DNA of 64,000 nt from Spirochaetia bacterium (GCA_021736475.1 JAIPFV010000001.1:56991-120990), one strand, 5' to 3'; counted from the first letter of the stretch, positions 42,746 through 51,655 are shown. Program-made: numbers and translations. The notes: generated by a model from the sequence alone, not told the origin.

Positions 42746-43333
42746 CTATGAGTCTATATGATGGCCGAGCTTTTGTCTAATCCATTTGTAGCTCTCATCA
42801 GCCATCTCTCGGAAATCGGTGGGCAACTGCTGACTCAACATTTGTTCAAGTACATCTCTGGCCGCTTCATAGTATTTGAAGTGGATATGCGCCATAGCCA
42901 GTGCATAACCGGTACGGTAGTCTTCGGGATTCAGTTTGTAGGAGGTTTGAAATTTAATATAACTCTCATCCTTTTTGCCGAGCTGATTGTATACCACCCC
43001 TAAATTGCGTTTTATTGAAGAGCTATCGGGCATGAGCTTCTCTGCCTTTTCAAGATATTCGCAAGCTTCCTGGTAATGACCAATTTTAAAATTGGCACAA
43101 CCGCATGCTTCGAGGGCCTGGGGATGTTCCTCTTCAAACTTGAAAAAGAAATCCAAAGCCTTCTTCGCCTCCAGCGCCTGATTGTTCTCGGTAAAGGCAA
43201 CGCCGATACGCCACAGAGCTTCCTGGTTATCCGGCTCATCCGCCAGGATTCTGTTCAGCAGCTCTACCGCTTCCTCATACATTCCGGTTTCGATTAAACT
43301 GTCGACTCTTTCGAAATCATTATCCATACTCAT
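42746..43333 (-). CDS. Tetratricopeptide-repeat protein
   Basis: A soluble 195-residue protein with about four TPR units: YEEAVELLNRILADEPDNQEA, NNQALEAKKALDFFFKFEEEH, YQEACEYLEKAEKLMPDSSS and GKKDESYIKFQTSYKLNPED. No signal peptide or enzyme domain. Two ATG codons six bases apart (43333 and 43327) could start it; neither has a ribosome site, and a TATATT box ends 9 bases before the first. It is divergent from the thioesterase gene across a gap of about 165 bases. Role unknown. Confidence 0.82.
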   Translation of the reverse strand: MSMDNDFERVDSLIETGMYEEAVELLNRILADEPDNQEALWRIGVAFTENNQALEAKKALDFFFKFEEEHPQALEACGCANFKIGHYQEACEYLEKAEKLMPDSSSIKRNLGVVYNQLGKKDESYIKFQTSYKLNPEDYRTGYALAMAHIHFKYYEAARDVLEQMLSQQLPTDFREMADESYKWIRQKLGHHIDS

Positions 43334-43342
43334 TCTGTAATA

Positions 43343-43370
43343 AATATACTAGGGAAGTGCGAAAAATCAA
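43343..43370 (-). promoter_or_regulatory. Promoter of the TPR gene at 43.3 kb
   Basis: On the minus strand TTGATT (43370-43365), 16 bases, TATATT (43348-43343). Predicted transcription start is about 3 bases before the ATG at 43333. Confidence 0.6.
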
Positions 43371-43499
43371 AACTCAAGGAATAGTTATTTCAAATTAGTT
43401 TTGCATGCCGCTTCGCTGGAACCGAAACCACGAAAAATAGCCGGCTGTAGGCTCTTCCCTTTTGACGGAGACAGGTTGTATTATCTACATGGAGGGATT

Positions 43500-44003
43500 A
43501 TGAAGAAACAGAAAGTAACCGCAAAGCAGAACAACAGTAAGAGCTGCATTGTCTGCGGCCTTGAAAATGATTTCAGTCTATTCACCCGTTTTTATGAGAT
43601 AGAGGGGAAGGAGTTAGTTGCCCTTGCAAAGGGAAGGGATGAGCATCAGGGCTATCCGGGGAGAATGCACGGGGGGCTAATTTCGGCCTTGCTGGACGAG
43701 ACCATCGGCAGAGCGATTATGATAGAGGACCCCAATGCCTGGGGGGTGACCGTCGAACTGAATGTGCGTTTCAGGCAACCGGTTCCGTTGGGAGAGGAAC
43801 TGAGGGTGGTAGGGCGTATAGATAAACTGGGCAGAAAGATCTTTTCCGGCTCAGGAGAACTCCTGCTGCCGGACGGCACTCCGGCGGCTAAGGCTACCGG
43901 AAAATATGTTCGCCTCAGTATCGACTCAATTGTAGATGATGCAGATGCTTTTGCAGAAGAGTGGTTTCAGGAAAAGCGGGACCAGGAACCGGAGGTTGTG
44001 TAA
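43500..44003 (+). CDS. PaaI-type hotdog-fold thioesterase
   Basis: Acyl-CoA thioesterase family protein of 167 residues. The motif GYPGRMHGGLISALLDETIGRAI (about 52-74) contains the HGG and catalytic acidic residue of the PaaI/DUF4442 group, and NVRFRQPVPLGEELRVVGRI follows on the next strand. An N-terminal CIVCGLEND segment is common in the branch of PaaI proteins often encoded near envelope genes. GGAGG sits 6 bases before the ATG at 43500; an upstream extension of the frame has no such support. Substrate unknown. Confidence 0.85.
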   Translation: MKKQKVTAKQNNSKSCIVCGLENDFSLFTRFYEIEGKELVALAKGRDEHQGYPGRMHGGLISALLDETIGRAIMIEDPNAWGVTVELNVRFRQPVPLGEELRVVGRIDKLGRKIFSGSGELLLPDGTPAAKATGKYVRLSIDSIVDDADAFAEEWFQEKRDQEPEVV

Positions 44004-44015
44004 GGAGTGTATATT

Positions 44016-45098
44016 ATGAAAAATAGTGTGGGGAAAATAGTAGTTATTAGTCTTTCAGCGGGTTTAATACTGTTTATGATCGGATGTGCAACCGGAATAA
44101 GGGATATGCCGATTGCTTCAATAGAGACAACCCTTAAAGACGATAATGGAAATCGGGTAGAGACACTACTGCCGGACTCATTATATACCCTCGATTTCCG
44201 GGTGAAAGACCAGGCTGGAGAGCAGTATATCAATCCGAATTACCGGGATTTCCGCTTGGATGGGCTGAAGAATATAACCATTGTCCAGCACGCACGTTTT
44301 CGGGTGGAGTTTCGCACGGCAAAAGCTACGTTTCACCCACCGGGGACTGATCTGTATGGTTTCAGCTTGTCCGTAAAGGACAACGCGTTTCCCCATAAAA
44401 TATACACGTATCCCCTTAATTGGGATGAATATTCAAAAATCGATTATAGTGGACAGGACGGTGAGGACGGTAAAGACGGTGAGGACGGCTTCTCCGCTTC
44501 CGGTAGTTCCGCCGATTCAGTGCAGGGAGGCGATGGCGAAGACGGCAGCGACGGTTCCCGTGGGTATGCCGGTAAGGATGTTCGTCTACTTCTGTGTCGC
44601 TATCAGTACACTACCGAAGAGAAACTACTGTGGTACGATCTAGATCGTGAGCGGCTGTACCTTTCGGATATGAAAGAGATGGTTATTGATGCAAGCGGGG
44701 GCGATGGCGGCCGTGGGGGCCGCGGAGGAGACGGTGGCAGCGGCCGAACGTTTGTTGATGAGTCCACTACTGAATATCCTGGTAGTGCCGGTACACCTGG
44801 GGACGGGGGAGACGGCGGTCATGCTGGGTTTGGCGGAGATATAACCTTGATAACCGCTGATCCCAGACTTCTCAGCTATATAAGGGCCAATGTCGAGGGA
44901 GGTCAGGGAGGCCATGGCGGTGCAGCCGGCAAGTCCTATGTGGATGGCGAACTTGAGAAACGCGGACGGGCTGGGCGTGCCGGACGGGATGGCCGAGATG
45001 GTACAGTGAGTACTAACATAATTTCACGTTCCACACTGCGGGAGAAGCTTGAGCAGATCGGAAAGCCTGGGTTTGAGCTTGAGAAAGTCCGCTATTAG
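44016..45098 (+). CDS. Lipoprotein with collagen-like Gly-rich repeats
   Basis: A probable lipoprotein (lipobox FMIGC, Cys at residue 24). Two low-complexity stretches rich in Gly and Asp lie in the middle: a collagen-like run of G-x-D/E-G units near 145-160 (GQDGEDGKDGEDG) and a longer GGDGG/GRGG run near 225-300. Between them is a folded segment (VRLLLCRYQYTTEEKLLWYDL). The pattern is typical of surface-exposed proteins that use Gly-rich repeats for adhesion or calcium binding, but the exact role is unknown. AAGGAG stands 8 bases before the ATG. It follows the thioesterase by 12 bases. Confidence 0.78.
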   Translation: MKNSVGKIVVISLSAGLILFMIGCATGIRDMPIASIETTLKDDNGNRVETLLPDSLYTLDFRVKDQAGEQYINPNYRDFRLDGLKNITIVQHARFRVEFRTAKATFHPPGTDLYGFSLSVKDNAFPHKIYTYPLNWDEYSKIDYSGQDGEDGKDGEDGFSASGSSADSVQGGDGEDGSDGSRGYAGKDVRLLLCRYQYTTEEKLLWYDLDRERLYLSDMKEMVIDASGGDGGRGGRGGDGGSGRTFVDESTTEYPGSAGTPGDGGDGGHAGFGGDITLITADPRLLSYIRANVEGGQGGHGGAAGKSYVDGELEKRGRAGRAGRDGRDGTVSTNIISRSTLREKLEQIGKPGFELEKVRY

Positions 45099-45133
45099 GG
45101 AACACTTCTCATTCAGGCTGCTAAGCTGGGGTA

Positions 45134-46534
45134 TTAACTTGAGGTTGGAGCAGAGGGGCGGGGGAACCGGATAACAAAGACCGGGTGCGGTTCTCGGGTA
45201 ATCTCCAAACTGCCCTGAATCTGCTCGACCAGGGTTTGAATGAGTCGGAAACCAAGGGTCTCTTTAGAAGATATGTCTACCGAGCGGGGGAGTGGATTTC
45301 CGGAGTTTTCAAGCTTGAGAACCAGGAGAGTTCCGTGGTCTTTGCTTTCCATGTGCACTTGGAACCAGCTGCGTTCATCAGGGCGAAAACCGTGTTTTAT
45401 TGCATTGGTGGCAATTTCATTCACTATAAGGCCGATAGTAATTGCGGTATCCGGATCAATTGAAATAGGGTTCAGTTCGGCATATAATTTGACCGGATAA
45501 TCTGAAAAGGTAGCGAAAAGTGAGCTTAACAGTTCTTGGATGTACTGTTGAAGGTCTATTTGGGTGGCATCGGTATTCTGATGGAGCTTCTCATAGAGGG
45601 TGCTGAGGGCTGCTATTTTGCCTTTCAAGTCTGCAAAAACTGCTTTGGCTTCCAGCTTATCTGTTTTCAAATTGATAAGAGAGTTGATCATGTTCAGGCT
45701 GTTCTTTACTCGATGGTGGGTTTCCCGTAGGAGAAACTCCTTTTCTATCACGGTGTTCCGAAGCTTTTCCATCAACTGCTGCTCTTCTGTAATGTCTTTT
45801 GCCACTGACAGAATGTAAGTGTGTCCGTTATGACGATAAGGCAGATCATACCACTCACACAATAAATCGCGGCCGTCTTTTGTACGGTCATAATTGTAGT
45901 TATGTGATTTCTTTTGATTTTCGAGGTTGTCCCGTAAATAACCTTGAAGTTCTGGAATTTTTTTCTCGTTTTTTTGGGAGTAGAGAGTTTGGATGAGGTT
46001 TTCCCCCAGTACTTCCTTACGGCCATAGCCGAACAGCTCGCCGGCGGAATAGTTCCACTCTTGTATGCGGTACTGATCGTCGGATACTACTGCTGCAATA
46101 GGGATACTATTAAAAAAGAAGCGGTATTTTTCTTCACTCGATTTGTGTCTATGTTCGGATTTATATAAACGAAGAGCGGTTACAATAGTGCTAATTAAAA
46201 ATTGGCTGTGAGCCATATCCTGCTGAATTATTCCGTAATGATTAGCCTGCTCGATATCGCTGAGTATAGCTGAATCGTTCCGCTTGGTTACAAACACAAC
46301 TGGGAGGTTATGGGTGGTGAAGAGTTCGGAGGAGAGAGTGAGGCCTCCGGCTTTCTCCTGATGTAATTCCAGCTCGATAAGAGCAAGTTGGAAGGCCGAT
46401 TTCTTTTTTAGTGTGTCCCGACATTCTCCAACCGACAATGCCGACTCTGTCTTGAACCCATATTTGTCTAGATACTCGGAAGTGAGACGAATAAAGGATT
46501 TATCAGAGTGAACAATTAAAATTACCGGTTGCAA
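45134..46534 (-). CDS. Sensor histidine kinase with degenerate receiver, PAS and HisKA_2
   Basis: Cytoplasmic sensor kinase of 466 residues. The N-terminal 120 residues have receiver-domain spacing (MQPVILIVHSDKSFIRLTSEY), but the acidic pair is replaced by His-Ser and the phosphorylated aspartate position reads Glu (LALIELEL, E54), so it probably cannot be phosphorylated. A PAS domain follows (RFFFNSIPIAAVVSDDQYRI). The HisKA_2 dimerisation domain carries the phosphoacceptor in LRETHHRVKNSLNMI (near 270), and an HATPase domain ends the protein (IGLIVNEIATNAIKHG). No response regulator is adjacent. Confidence 0.88.
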   Translation of the reverse strand: MQPVILIVHSDKSFIRLTSEYLDKYGFKTESALSVGECRDTLKKKSAFQLALIELELHQEKAGGLTLSSELFTTHNLPVVFVTKRNDSAILSDIEQANHYGIIQQDMAHSQFLISTIVTALRLYKSEHRHKSSEEKYRFFFNSIPIAAVVSDDQYRIQEWNYSAGELFGYGRKEVLGENLIQTLYSQKNEKKIPELQGYLRDNLENQKKSHNYNYDRTKDGRDLLCEWYDLPYRHNGHTYILSVAKDITEEQQLMEKLRNTVIEKEFLLRETHHRVKNSLNMINSLINLKTDKLEAKAVFADLKGKIAALSTLYEKLHQNTDATQIDLQQYIQELLSSLFATFSDYPVKLYAELNPISIDPDTAITIGLIVNEIATNAIKHGFRPDERSWFQVHMESKDHGTLLVLKLENSGNPLPRSVDISSKETLGFRLIQTLVEQIQGSLEITREPHPVFVIRFPRPSAPTSS

Positions 46535-46616
46535 TTAGAACTCCCACAAAAGTCATCATTATTATCTAAAATAAATTAATAACTCTAAAAAATCAAATAG
46601 TTGCTAAAAAAAAGCG

Positions 46617-46645
46617 TTGTAATATCTCATTAATTGCATTATACA
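46617..46645 (+). promoter_or_regulatory. Promoter of the small membrane-protein gene
   Basis: TTGTAA (46617-46622), 17 bases, TATACA (46640-46645), with AAGGGAG just before the ATG at 46676. Confidence 0.5.
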
Positions 46646-46675
46646 TCAATATAGAGGGTCAAAAGGGAGAGTTCT

Positions 46676-46921
46676 ATGGGTAAAATTTTGTCTAATGCTT
46701 TGCTACTTGGGGTTATCGGACTGGTAGTAGGTTATTTTTTGTTTGGAAAGGTCGGCAATTCATATATAGGCTTGAAAGCCTTGTTGATGCCGGGTGACTC
46801 GCTTTTATCTCAAATTGGAAATACCCTTCGAGGGGTAGAGACTATACGGCAGAACATTCTGCTCAGTGGCGGTGCCGGGGCTGTGTTAGGAGCAGTAACG
46901 GGGGCACTGCGCTCCCGCTGA
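46676..46921 (+). CDS. Small membrane protein
   Basis: An 81-residue protein with a hydrophobic first helix (LLLGVIGLVVGYFLFG, residues 8-23) and a second Gly/Ala-rich hydrophobic segment near the C-terminus (LLSGGAGAVLGAVTGAL). No family recognised. The next gene, a nitrilase, follows 60 bases later; co-transcription is possible. Confidence 0.65.
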   Translation: MGKILSNALLLGVIGLVVGYFLFGKVGNSYIGLKALLMPGDSLLSQIGNTLRGVETIRQNILLSGGAGAVLGAVTGALRSR

Positions 46922-46981
46922 AGCAGTGAGCGCTTTTGAGAAAAGGGCGGCATTGAAAAAGTTTTGTAGAGGAAGAATCTA

Positions 46982-47929
46982 ATGGAAGACGAACTATCTA
47001 CACCTACTATCTTAAAGACTGCAGTGCTTCAGGCATCTCCGGTCCTTTTTGATGGACCTGCAACGCTCACTAAGGCCGTTCAACTAATTGAGCATGCTGC
47101 AGCCTCCGGAGCTAAACTAATAGTGTTTCCCGAATCTTTTATCCCGGCGTATCCCCGGGGTTTGAGCTTTGGGTTTTTGGTCGGCAGTCGGAGCGAAGCC
47201 GGACGGCGTGACTGGCAGCGCTTTTACGAAAATGCCGTGGAAGTGCCGGGTGCAGCCACCGAACTTCTCGGAAAGGCTGCTCGTGAGGCCGGTGCCTATC
47301 TGGTACTAGGGGTGACTGAACGGGACCTCTGCAACCGGACCCTCTACTGTACTACCCTCTACTTTGGTACCGACGGCACCCTGCTGGGAAAGCATCGCAA
47401 ACTAAAACCTACCGGTTCGGAGCGGCTGATCTGGGGCGAAGGGGACGGCTCTACCCTTACAGTAGTAGACACAGCCTATGGCCGGATGGGAGGGCTGATC
47501 TGCTGGGAGAACTACATGCCCCTGGCAAGAGCTGCTATGTATCAACAGGGAGTACGTCTCTACATTGCACCCACCGCCGATTCAAGAGATGCCTGGCAAA
47601 GCACGGTAAGGCATATTGCCCTCGAGGGGCGCTGCTATGTGATAGGTTGTAATCAGTATGTAGAAAAAAGCATGTACCCTACCAATCTGGAACACTACTA
47701 TGAATTGGAGTCTGCGCCGGAGGTTATGTGCCGGGGCGGAAGCTGTGTTGTAGATCCCTATGGCGAGTACCTTGCAGGCCCCCTGTTTGACGAAGAGGGA
47801 ATGCTGCTTGCCGAACTTGATACGGGAGTTCTTACCCGCAGTGCCCTCGATTTTGATCCCATCGGTCATTATAACCGCCCCGATGTCTTTCAGCTGCATG
47901 TGGCGCGGGGGGGGCCGTCGCAGAGCTGA
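46982..47929 (+). CDS. Nitrilase-superfamily amidohydrolase
   Basis: Carbon-nitrogen hydrolase of 315 residues with the complete catalytic set: Glu in VFPESFIPAYP (about 47-57), Lys in KHRKLKPT (about 137-144) and Cys in GGLICWENYMP (about 168-178). The flanking text (GSRSEAGRRDWQRFYENAVEVPG) is that of branch 1, the true nitrilases that convert nitriles to acids and ammonia, rather than amidases or ureidopropionases. AGAGGAAG lies before the ATG. The natural nitrile is not known. Confidence 0.88.
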   Translation: MEDELSTPTILKTAVLQASPVLFDGPATLTKAVQLIEHAAASGAKLIVFPESFIPAYPRGLSFGFLVGSRSEAGRRDWQRFYENAVEVPGAATELLGKAAREAGAYLVLGVTERDLCNRTLYCTTLYFGTDGTLLGKHRKLKPTGSERLIWGEGDGSTLTVVDTAYGRMGGLICWENYMPLARAAMYQQGVRLYIAPTADSRDAWQSTVRHIALEGRCYVIGCNQYVEKSMYPTNLEHYYELESAPEVMCRGGSCVVDPYGEYLAGPLFDEEGMLLAELDTGVLTRSALDFDPIGHYNRPDVFQLHVARGGPSQS

Positions 47930-48001
47930 TTAAGGCATAGCAGGCCTATCTCAAGGACTTTAACAATCACCTTGCCGCCGATTGCATCCAGCCCCTATTC
48001 C

Positions 48002-49840
48002 ATGAGAAAGTACCCCGTGATTTCAGAAAAAGAGTTATACGGCGAATTAAAAAGATACTTCGGCTTCTCAAAGTTTAAGGCGAACCAGCTGGAGGTTGTG
48101 CAGGCACTCCTGGGCGGTTCCGACGCCTTTGTTTCCATGCCTACCGGCGGCGGCAAGTCGCTCTGTTACCAACTGACGGGGCTTCTGTTGGAGGGTTTGA
48201 CGGTGGTGGTCAGCCCGCTGATCGCCCTCATGCAGGATCAGGTCAGTGCGGCGCAGGAGCTCGGTTTGGCAGCAGCTTTCCTGAACAGCAGCATGAACGA
48301 AAAGGAGATCCGAGGGGTGTACCGCCGGCTGCACGCCGGCGAGATAAAACTTTTGTACATCAGTCCCGAACGATTTTCTTCGGATCAGTTTCGCTTGCGG
48401 CTAAAGGAATTTGACCCTGTGCTGTGTGTGATCGATGAAGCCCACTGCATCAGTGAATGGGGACATGATTTTCGTCCAGACTACCTGGCCTTATCACTGA
48501 TTCGCAGCGAGTTTCCCGGTTGCCTGATTGCTGCCTTCACCGCTACGGCCACCCGGACTGTCCAACAGGATATACAGACCAAGTTGAAGATGAAAAACCC
48601 CTTTGTGGTGCGCGCCAGTTTCGACCGGCCCGAGCTGTTCTACCGGGTGAGTCCCAAGCAGAGCGTGCTGGACCAGATTCTGGCCTTTGTTCAGGACCGT
48701 CCGGGGAAGGCGGGAATCATCTATCGCAGTAAGCGGGCCGATGTGGAGGCTACTAGCGATTTTTTGCGCACACATGGAGTAAACGCGCTGCCCTACCACG
48801 CCGGTCTGCCCGATAAAACCCGGCTTACCCATCAAGAGCGTTTTGTCCGGGATGAGGCGGATGTGATTGTGGCAACTATTGCCTTCGGGATGGGAATTGA
48901 TAAATCTAACGTTCGTTTTGTCGTGCACGGGGATTTGCCCAAAAGCCTGGAAGCCTATTACCAGGAAACCGGCCGGGCCGGCCGAGACGGCTTGTTGTCC
49001 CACTGTCTGCTTCTCTACTCGCCGGGGGATATTCGCACCCAGCGTTACTTTATCGATCAAATTGAAGATGAAGAGGAGGCCGCCCGCGGCCGCCGCAATC
49101 TGGACACCATGCTGCGCTACGCTCAGGCCTCTGAATGCCGCCGCACCCTGTTGCTAGGCCATTTTGACGAGGAACATACCGGGGGCTGCGGCAGGTGTGA
49201 TGTGTGCACCGACGAGGCTAGTACCGAGGATCTATCGGTTGATGCCCAGAAGCTGTTGTCGGCGATTGCCCGTACGGGTGAGCGTTTTGGCGGCGGGCAC
49301 ATTATCGATATAGTAAAGGGCGGGGATACCGAAAAGATCCGCGAGCGGGGCCATGACACACTGCCTACCTTCGGGGTGGGGAAGGGCAAGCCTAAAAAGC
49401 ACTGGCAGCAGGTGCTGAACGACCTGCTGAACCGGGGTGCCCTGCAGCAAAACGGTGGCCGCTATCCAACTCTCAGCATGACCGAGTCCGGCCGGGATAT
49501 TCTGTTCGGCCGAGAGGCCTTTCAGGTGGTGCGCCGGGCGCAGCAGGCAATATTAATCAAAAAGTCCTCCAAGGAGGAGTACGATCTTGAGCTCTTCGAA
49601 CGACTGCGGGAGAAGCGGCTCGAGCTGTCCCGGGAAAAGGGAATTGCCCCGTACATGGTCTTCTCCGATGCGAGTCTGGAAGAGATGGCCCGCGAAATTC
49701 CCCGTGATCGTCCCGCCTTTCTCCAAATCAGCGGTGTGGGTCGAAAGAAAATGAAACAGTACGGAACTTTGTTTTTAGAACTTATCGACGGCTATGCCCG
49801 TGAGAAGGGCTTTACCGAAAGCCGGCCGGATGTGCGGTAA
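48002..49840 (+). CDS. recQ: ATP-dependent DNA helicase RecQ
   Basis: Superfamily 2 helicase for recombination and repair. Motifs: FGFSKFKANQLEVVQALL (motif 0), MPTGGGKSLCYQL (Walker A, near 45-57), VIDEAHCISEWGHDFR (near 142-157), the ARL-type YHAGL, and YYQETGRAGRDG near 320. A zinc-binding four-Cys pattern (ECRRTLLLGHF to GCGRCDVC) and a C-terminal HRDC domain (AFLQISGVGRKKMKQYG) are present. The start is uncertain: the ATG at 48002 is used, but an in-frame TTG at 47972 is also possible; neither has a good ribosome site. Confidence 0.96.
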   Translation: MRKYPVISEKELYGELKRYFGFSKFKANQLEVVQALLGGSDAFVSMPTGGGKSLCYQLTGLLLEGLTVVVSPLIALMQDQVSAAQELGLAAAFLNSSMNEKEIRGVYRRLHAGEIKLLYISPERFSSDQFRLRLKEFDPVLCVIDEAHCISEWGHDFRPDYLALSLIRSEFPGCLIAAFTATATRTVQQDIQTKLKMKNPFVVRASFDRPELFYRVSPKQSVLDQILAFVQDRPGKAGIIYRSKRADVEATSDFLRTHGVNALPYHAGLPDKTRLTHQERFVRDEADVIVATIAFGMGIDKSNVRFVVHGDLPKSLEAYYQETGRAGRDGLLSHCLLLYSPGDIRTQRYFIDQIEDEEEAARGRRNLDTMLRYAQASECRRTLLLGHFDEEHTGGCGRCDVCTDEASTEDLSVDAQKLLSAIARTGERFGGGHIIDIVKGGDTEKIRERGHDTLPTFGVGKGKPKKHWQQVLNDLLNRGALQQNGGRYPTLSMTESGRDILFGREAFQVVRRAQQAILIKKSSKEEYDLELFERLREKRLELSREKGIAPYMVFSDASLEEMAREIPRDRPAFLQISGVGRKKMKQYGTLFLELIDGYAREKGFTESRPDVR

Positions 49841-49889
49841 CGGCTTACATTAACTCGGTAAGCTTACACTCTGAGCTGTGTAAAAATAT

Positions 49890-49918
49890 CTTCCCCGGTA
49901 CTGTGCACACCGGGGAAG
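49890..49918 (-). terminator. Terminator downstream of the DUF3830 gene
   Basis: A 10-bp perfect stem (CTTCCCCGGT with its complement, loop of 9) followed by ATATTTTTAC on the minus strand. It lies 18 bases after the DUF3830 stop. On the plus strand there is no T run, so its effect on recQ transcripts is less clear. Confidence 0.8.
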
Positions 49919-49936
49919 GGGAGAATAGGCTTATGT

Positions 49937-50410
49937 TCAGCAGCGGGTGAGGCGGATTCTTTTCTTGCCTTCACTTTGGCAACGGGCGCAGACCGCTGCA
50001 AACTCCTCCAGATTTTCTGTTATAGTTCCAAAACGGTTGCTGGGACGCCAGCCTACCGGAAGCAGCAGTCTACTGTCACGACCATAAAAGATTCCAAAAT
50101 CATATACCGGATTTGGATTTCCCTGCCATTGATAGGGAAAATAGCCATTCCAGATAAGGTCTCCGGGGATTGGGATAACGGTCTGGTTTTCCGGAGGAAT
50201 ATGTAAGCCTTCATCCTTTGGAAAGCGGTTGTGGGGTATCGGAAATGAGATCTCCCGGCCTGTCCACATGGCATGGATACCCAAGTTTTCTACCGGAGTT
50301 TCTAGAAGATTCCAGATGCACTCGGAGGTGCGCGGTGCTTGGTCCCATAGCAGTTCGGCCTTTGCTGACACGCCTTCATCGACGAAACTAATTTCTATTT
50401 TGCGATTCAT
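49937..50410 (-). CDS. DUF3830 family protein
   Basis: A 157-residue cytoplasmic protein of the DUF3830 family, which has a cyclophilin-like fold: APRTSECIWNLLETPVENLG, HAMWTGREISFPIP, ENQTVIPIPGDLIWNGYFP and DFGIFYGRDSRLLLP are typical. The family has no known biochemical role but recurs in operons with amidohydrolases, racemases and transporters. Here it overlaps the amidohydrolase-like DUF6282 gene by 4 bases, so the two products are made together and may act in one pathway. Confidence 0.85.
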   Translation of the reverse strand: MNRKIEISFVDEGVSAKAELLWDQAPRTSECIWNLLETPVENLGIHAMWTGREISFPIPHNRFPKDEGLHIPPENQTVIPIPGDLIWNGYFPYQWQGNPNPVYDFGIFYGRDSRLLLPVGWRPSNRFGTITENLEEFAAVCARCQSEGKKRIRLTRC

Positions 50411-51465
50411 TTTGCTCCTTCCTCATTTTCATTGGAACCCAGTGGAAAAGAGTCAGGATCCATTGCTTCGAGGCTGAGGATTTTTTCTGGATTCGTTTTA
50501 ACCATGGTACGCACATCAGCAGCGGAAACACCAATATCCAGCATCATGGAGATAAACTGGCGCAGCCCTTCTACTGGGCTGGATAGTGCATAGCGGCCGA
50601 AATCGGTGTCCATTATCATATTTTCCGCACCAAAGGCAGCTACCTGATCTGCAACAATACCGACTCCCTTGTTGACAGGTTTATCCATACCCTCATCTAC
50701 AGAGGAATACTCTTTTTCCACATAATAGTGAGTTAAAGGAATCATCTGAGCAGCAGTATATGCACCTAGTGTCTGTTCGATATATGCCCCTTTCTTTACC
50801 ATATACTCCAACTGCTGCATACTGGCAACTTTAACCACCGAACTGGAGATAACTATCTTTTCGTACCCGTATTTTTCCTTTAAATCACAGAGGCGCATAG
50901 CTTCTTCCGGTGATACATGACCGGTATCCATATATACATCGGGGTGGTCGGCGATCAGGCGGAGAATTTCATCAAGCGCTTCCCCCGGCTCTTCTTCGAG
51001 GGGAATTCTGATGGCACGACTCAATTCTTCTTTTTTGAACTTAGGGTATATATCTGCCAGAGATTTGAATTCACCGTCGATGATTCGTCCTTCCCTAGCT
51101 GCTTGATAATAAGTGGAATGGGTACCAAAGGATATGTATTTGGCTCCACTTCCATAATAGAGGGCAGTTTTGACTGCTCTCGGGTTCATCCCTCCATAGA
51201 CGGTGTTAAGGGCTAATCCACCGTATACGGTGAAATTATCTACATGACGGTTTACGATCCATGTATAGCCGTTGCTCATTTCGAATACATCGACTATAGC
51301 AAAAGCACGCATTCCTGCGGCTCGTGCTTCTATAGCGCATTCGATGGGGTCTTGTCGGCGGGGACTGCTGAATAGGTGCGGCCCCACATGAACATGGAGG
51401 TCAATAGCTCCTTTTAGTAATTCTTGAGAGAGTTCGAGGGATCGGCCCTCTTGTAGTGCATTCAT
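50407..51465 (-). CDS. DUF6282 amidohydrolase-like protein
   Basis: A 352-residue TIM-barrel-type metal hydrolase relative. The amidohydrolase metal motif H-x-H is seen in IDLHVHVGPHLF (His24, His26), further likely ligands in FGTHSTYY (near 122) and DTGHVSPEEAM (near 186), and a candidate catalytic Asp in MIDTDFGRYA-like MIMDTDFGRYA near 300. The family (DUF6282) has no established substrate. GGAGG precedes the start. Its promoter is overlapped by an inverted repeat, and the divergent neighbour is an RpiR regulator, so this pair is likely substrate-controlled. Confidence 0.8.
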   Translation of the reverse strand: MNALQEGRSLELSQELLKGAIDLHVHVGPHLFSSPRRQDPIECAIEARAAGMRAFAIVDVFEMSNGYTWIVNRHVDNFTVYGGLALNTVYGGMNPRAVKTALYYGSGAKYISFGTHSTYYQAAREGRIIDGEFKSLADIYPKFKKEELSRAIRIPLEEEPGEALDEILRLIADHPDVYMDTGHVSPEEAMRLCDLKEKYGYEKIVISSSVVKVASMQQLEYMVKKGAYIEQTLGAYTAAQMIPLTHYYVEKEYSSVDEGMDKPVNKGVGIVADQVAAFGAENMIMDTDFGRYALSSPVEGLRQFISMMLDIGVSAADVRTMVKTNPEKILSLEAMDPDSFPLGSNENEEGAK

Positions 51466-51534
51466 AGGTTTCCTCCGGTTTAGTGTAAACTGTACTTTGC
51501 CTAATGGATTTACAAAAATAAAACAATGAAAAAT

Positions 51535-51564
51535 ATTTTACAACACAATTGTATAGTTTGTCAA
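51535..51564 (-). promoter_or_regulatory. Promoter of the DUF6282-DUF3830 operon
   Basis: On the minus strand TTGACA (51564-51559), 18 bases, TAAAAT (51540-51535), giving a leader of about 65 bases. Confidence 0.75.
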
Positions 51565-51572
51565 ATACAATT
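51547..51572. promoter_or_regulatory. Operator-like inverted repeat over the DUF6282 promoter
   Basis: AATTGTAT-N10-ATACAATT, a perfect 8-bp inverted repeat with one-turn half-site spacing, covers the -35 box and much of the spacer. A protein bound here would block the promoter. The RpiR regulator encoded next to it is the first candidate. Confidence 0.65.
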
Positions 51573-51625
51573 TTGGTATGGTTATCCACAGAATGGTACG
51601 GAAATTTGCTACTCATGAGTATGGT

Positions 51626-51655
51626 TTGACAAGCTGGAGATTTTGTAGGAGTATT
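51626..51655 (+). promoter_or_regulatory. Likely promoter of the RpiR gene
   Basis: A consensus TTGACA (51626-51631) precedes a weak -10 region (AGTATT, 18 bases on). A perfect palindrome TACTCATGAGTA (51610-51621) lies just upstream of the -35 box. Confidence 0.45.
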
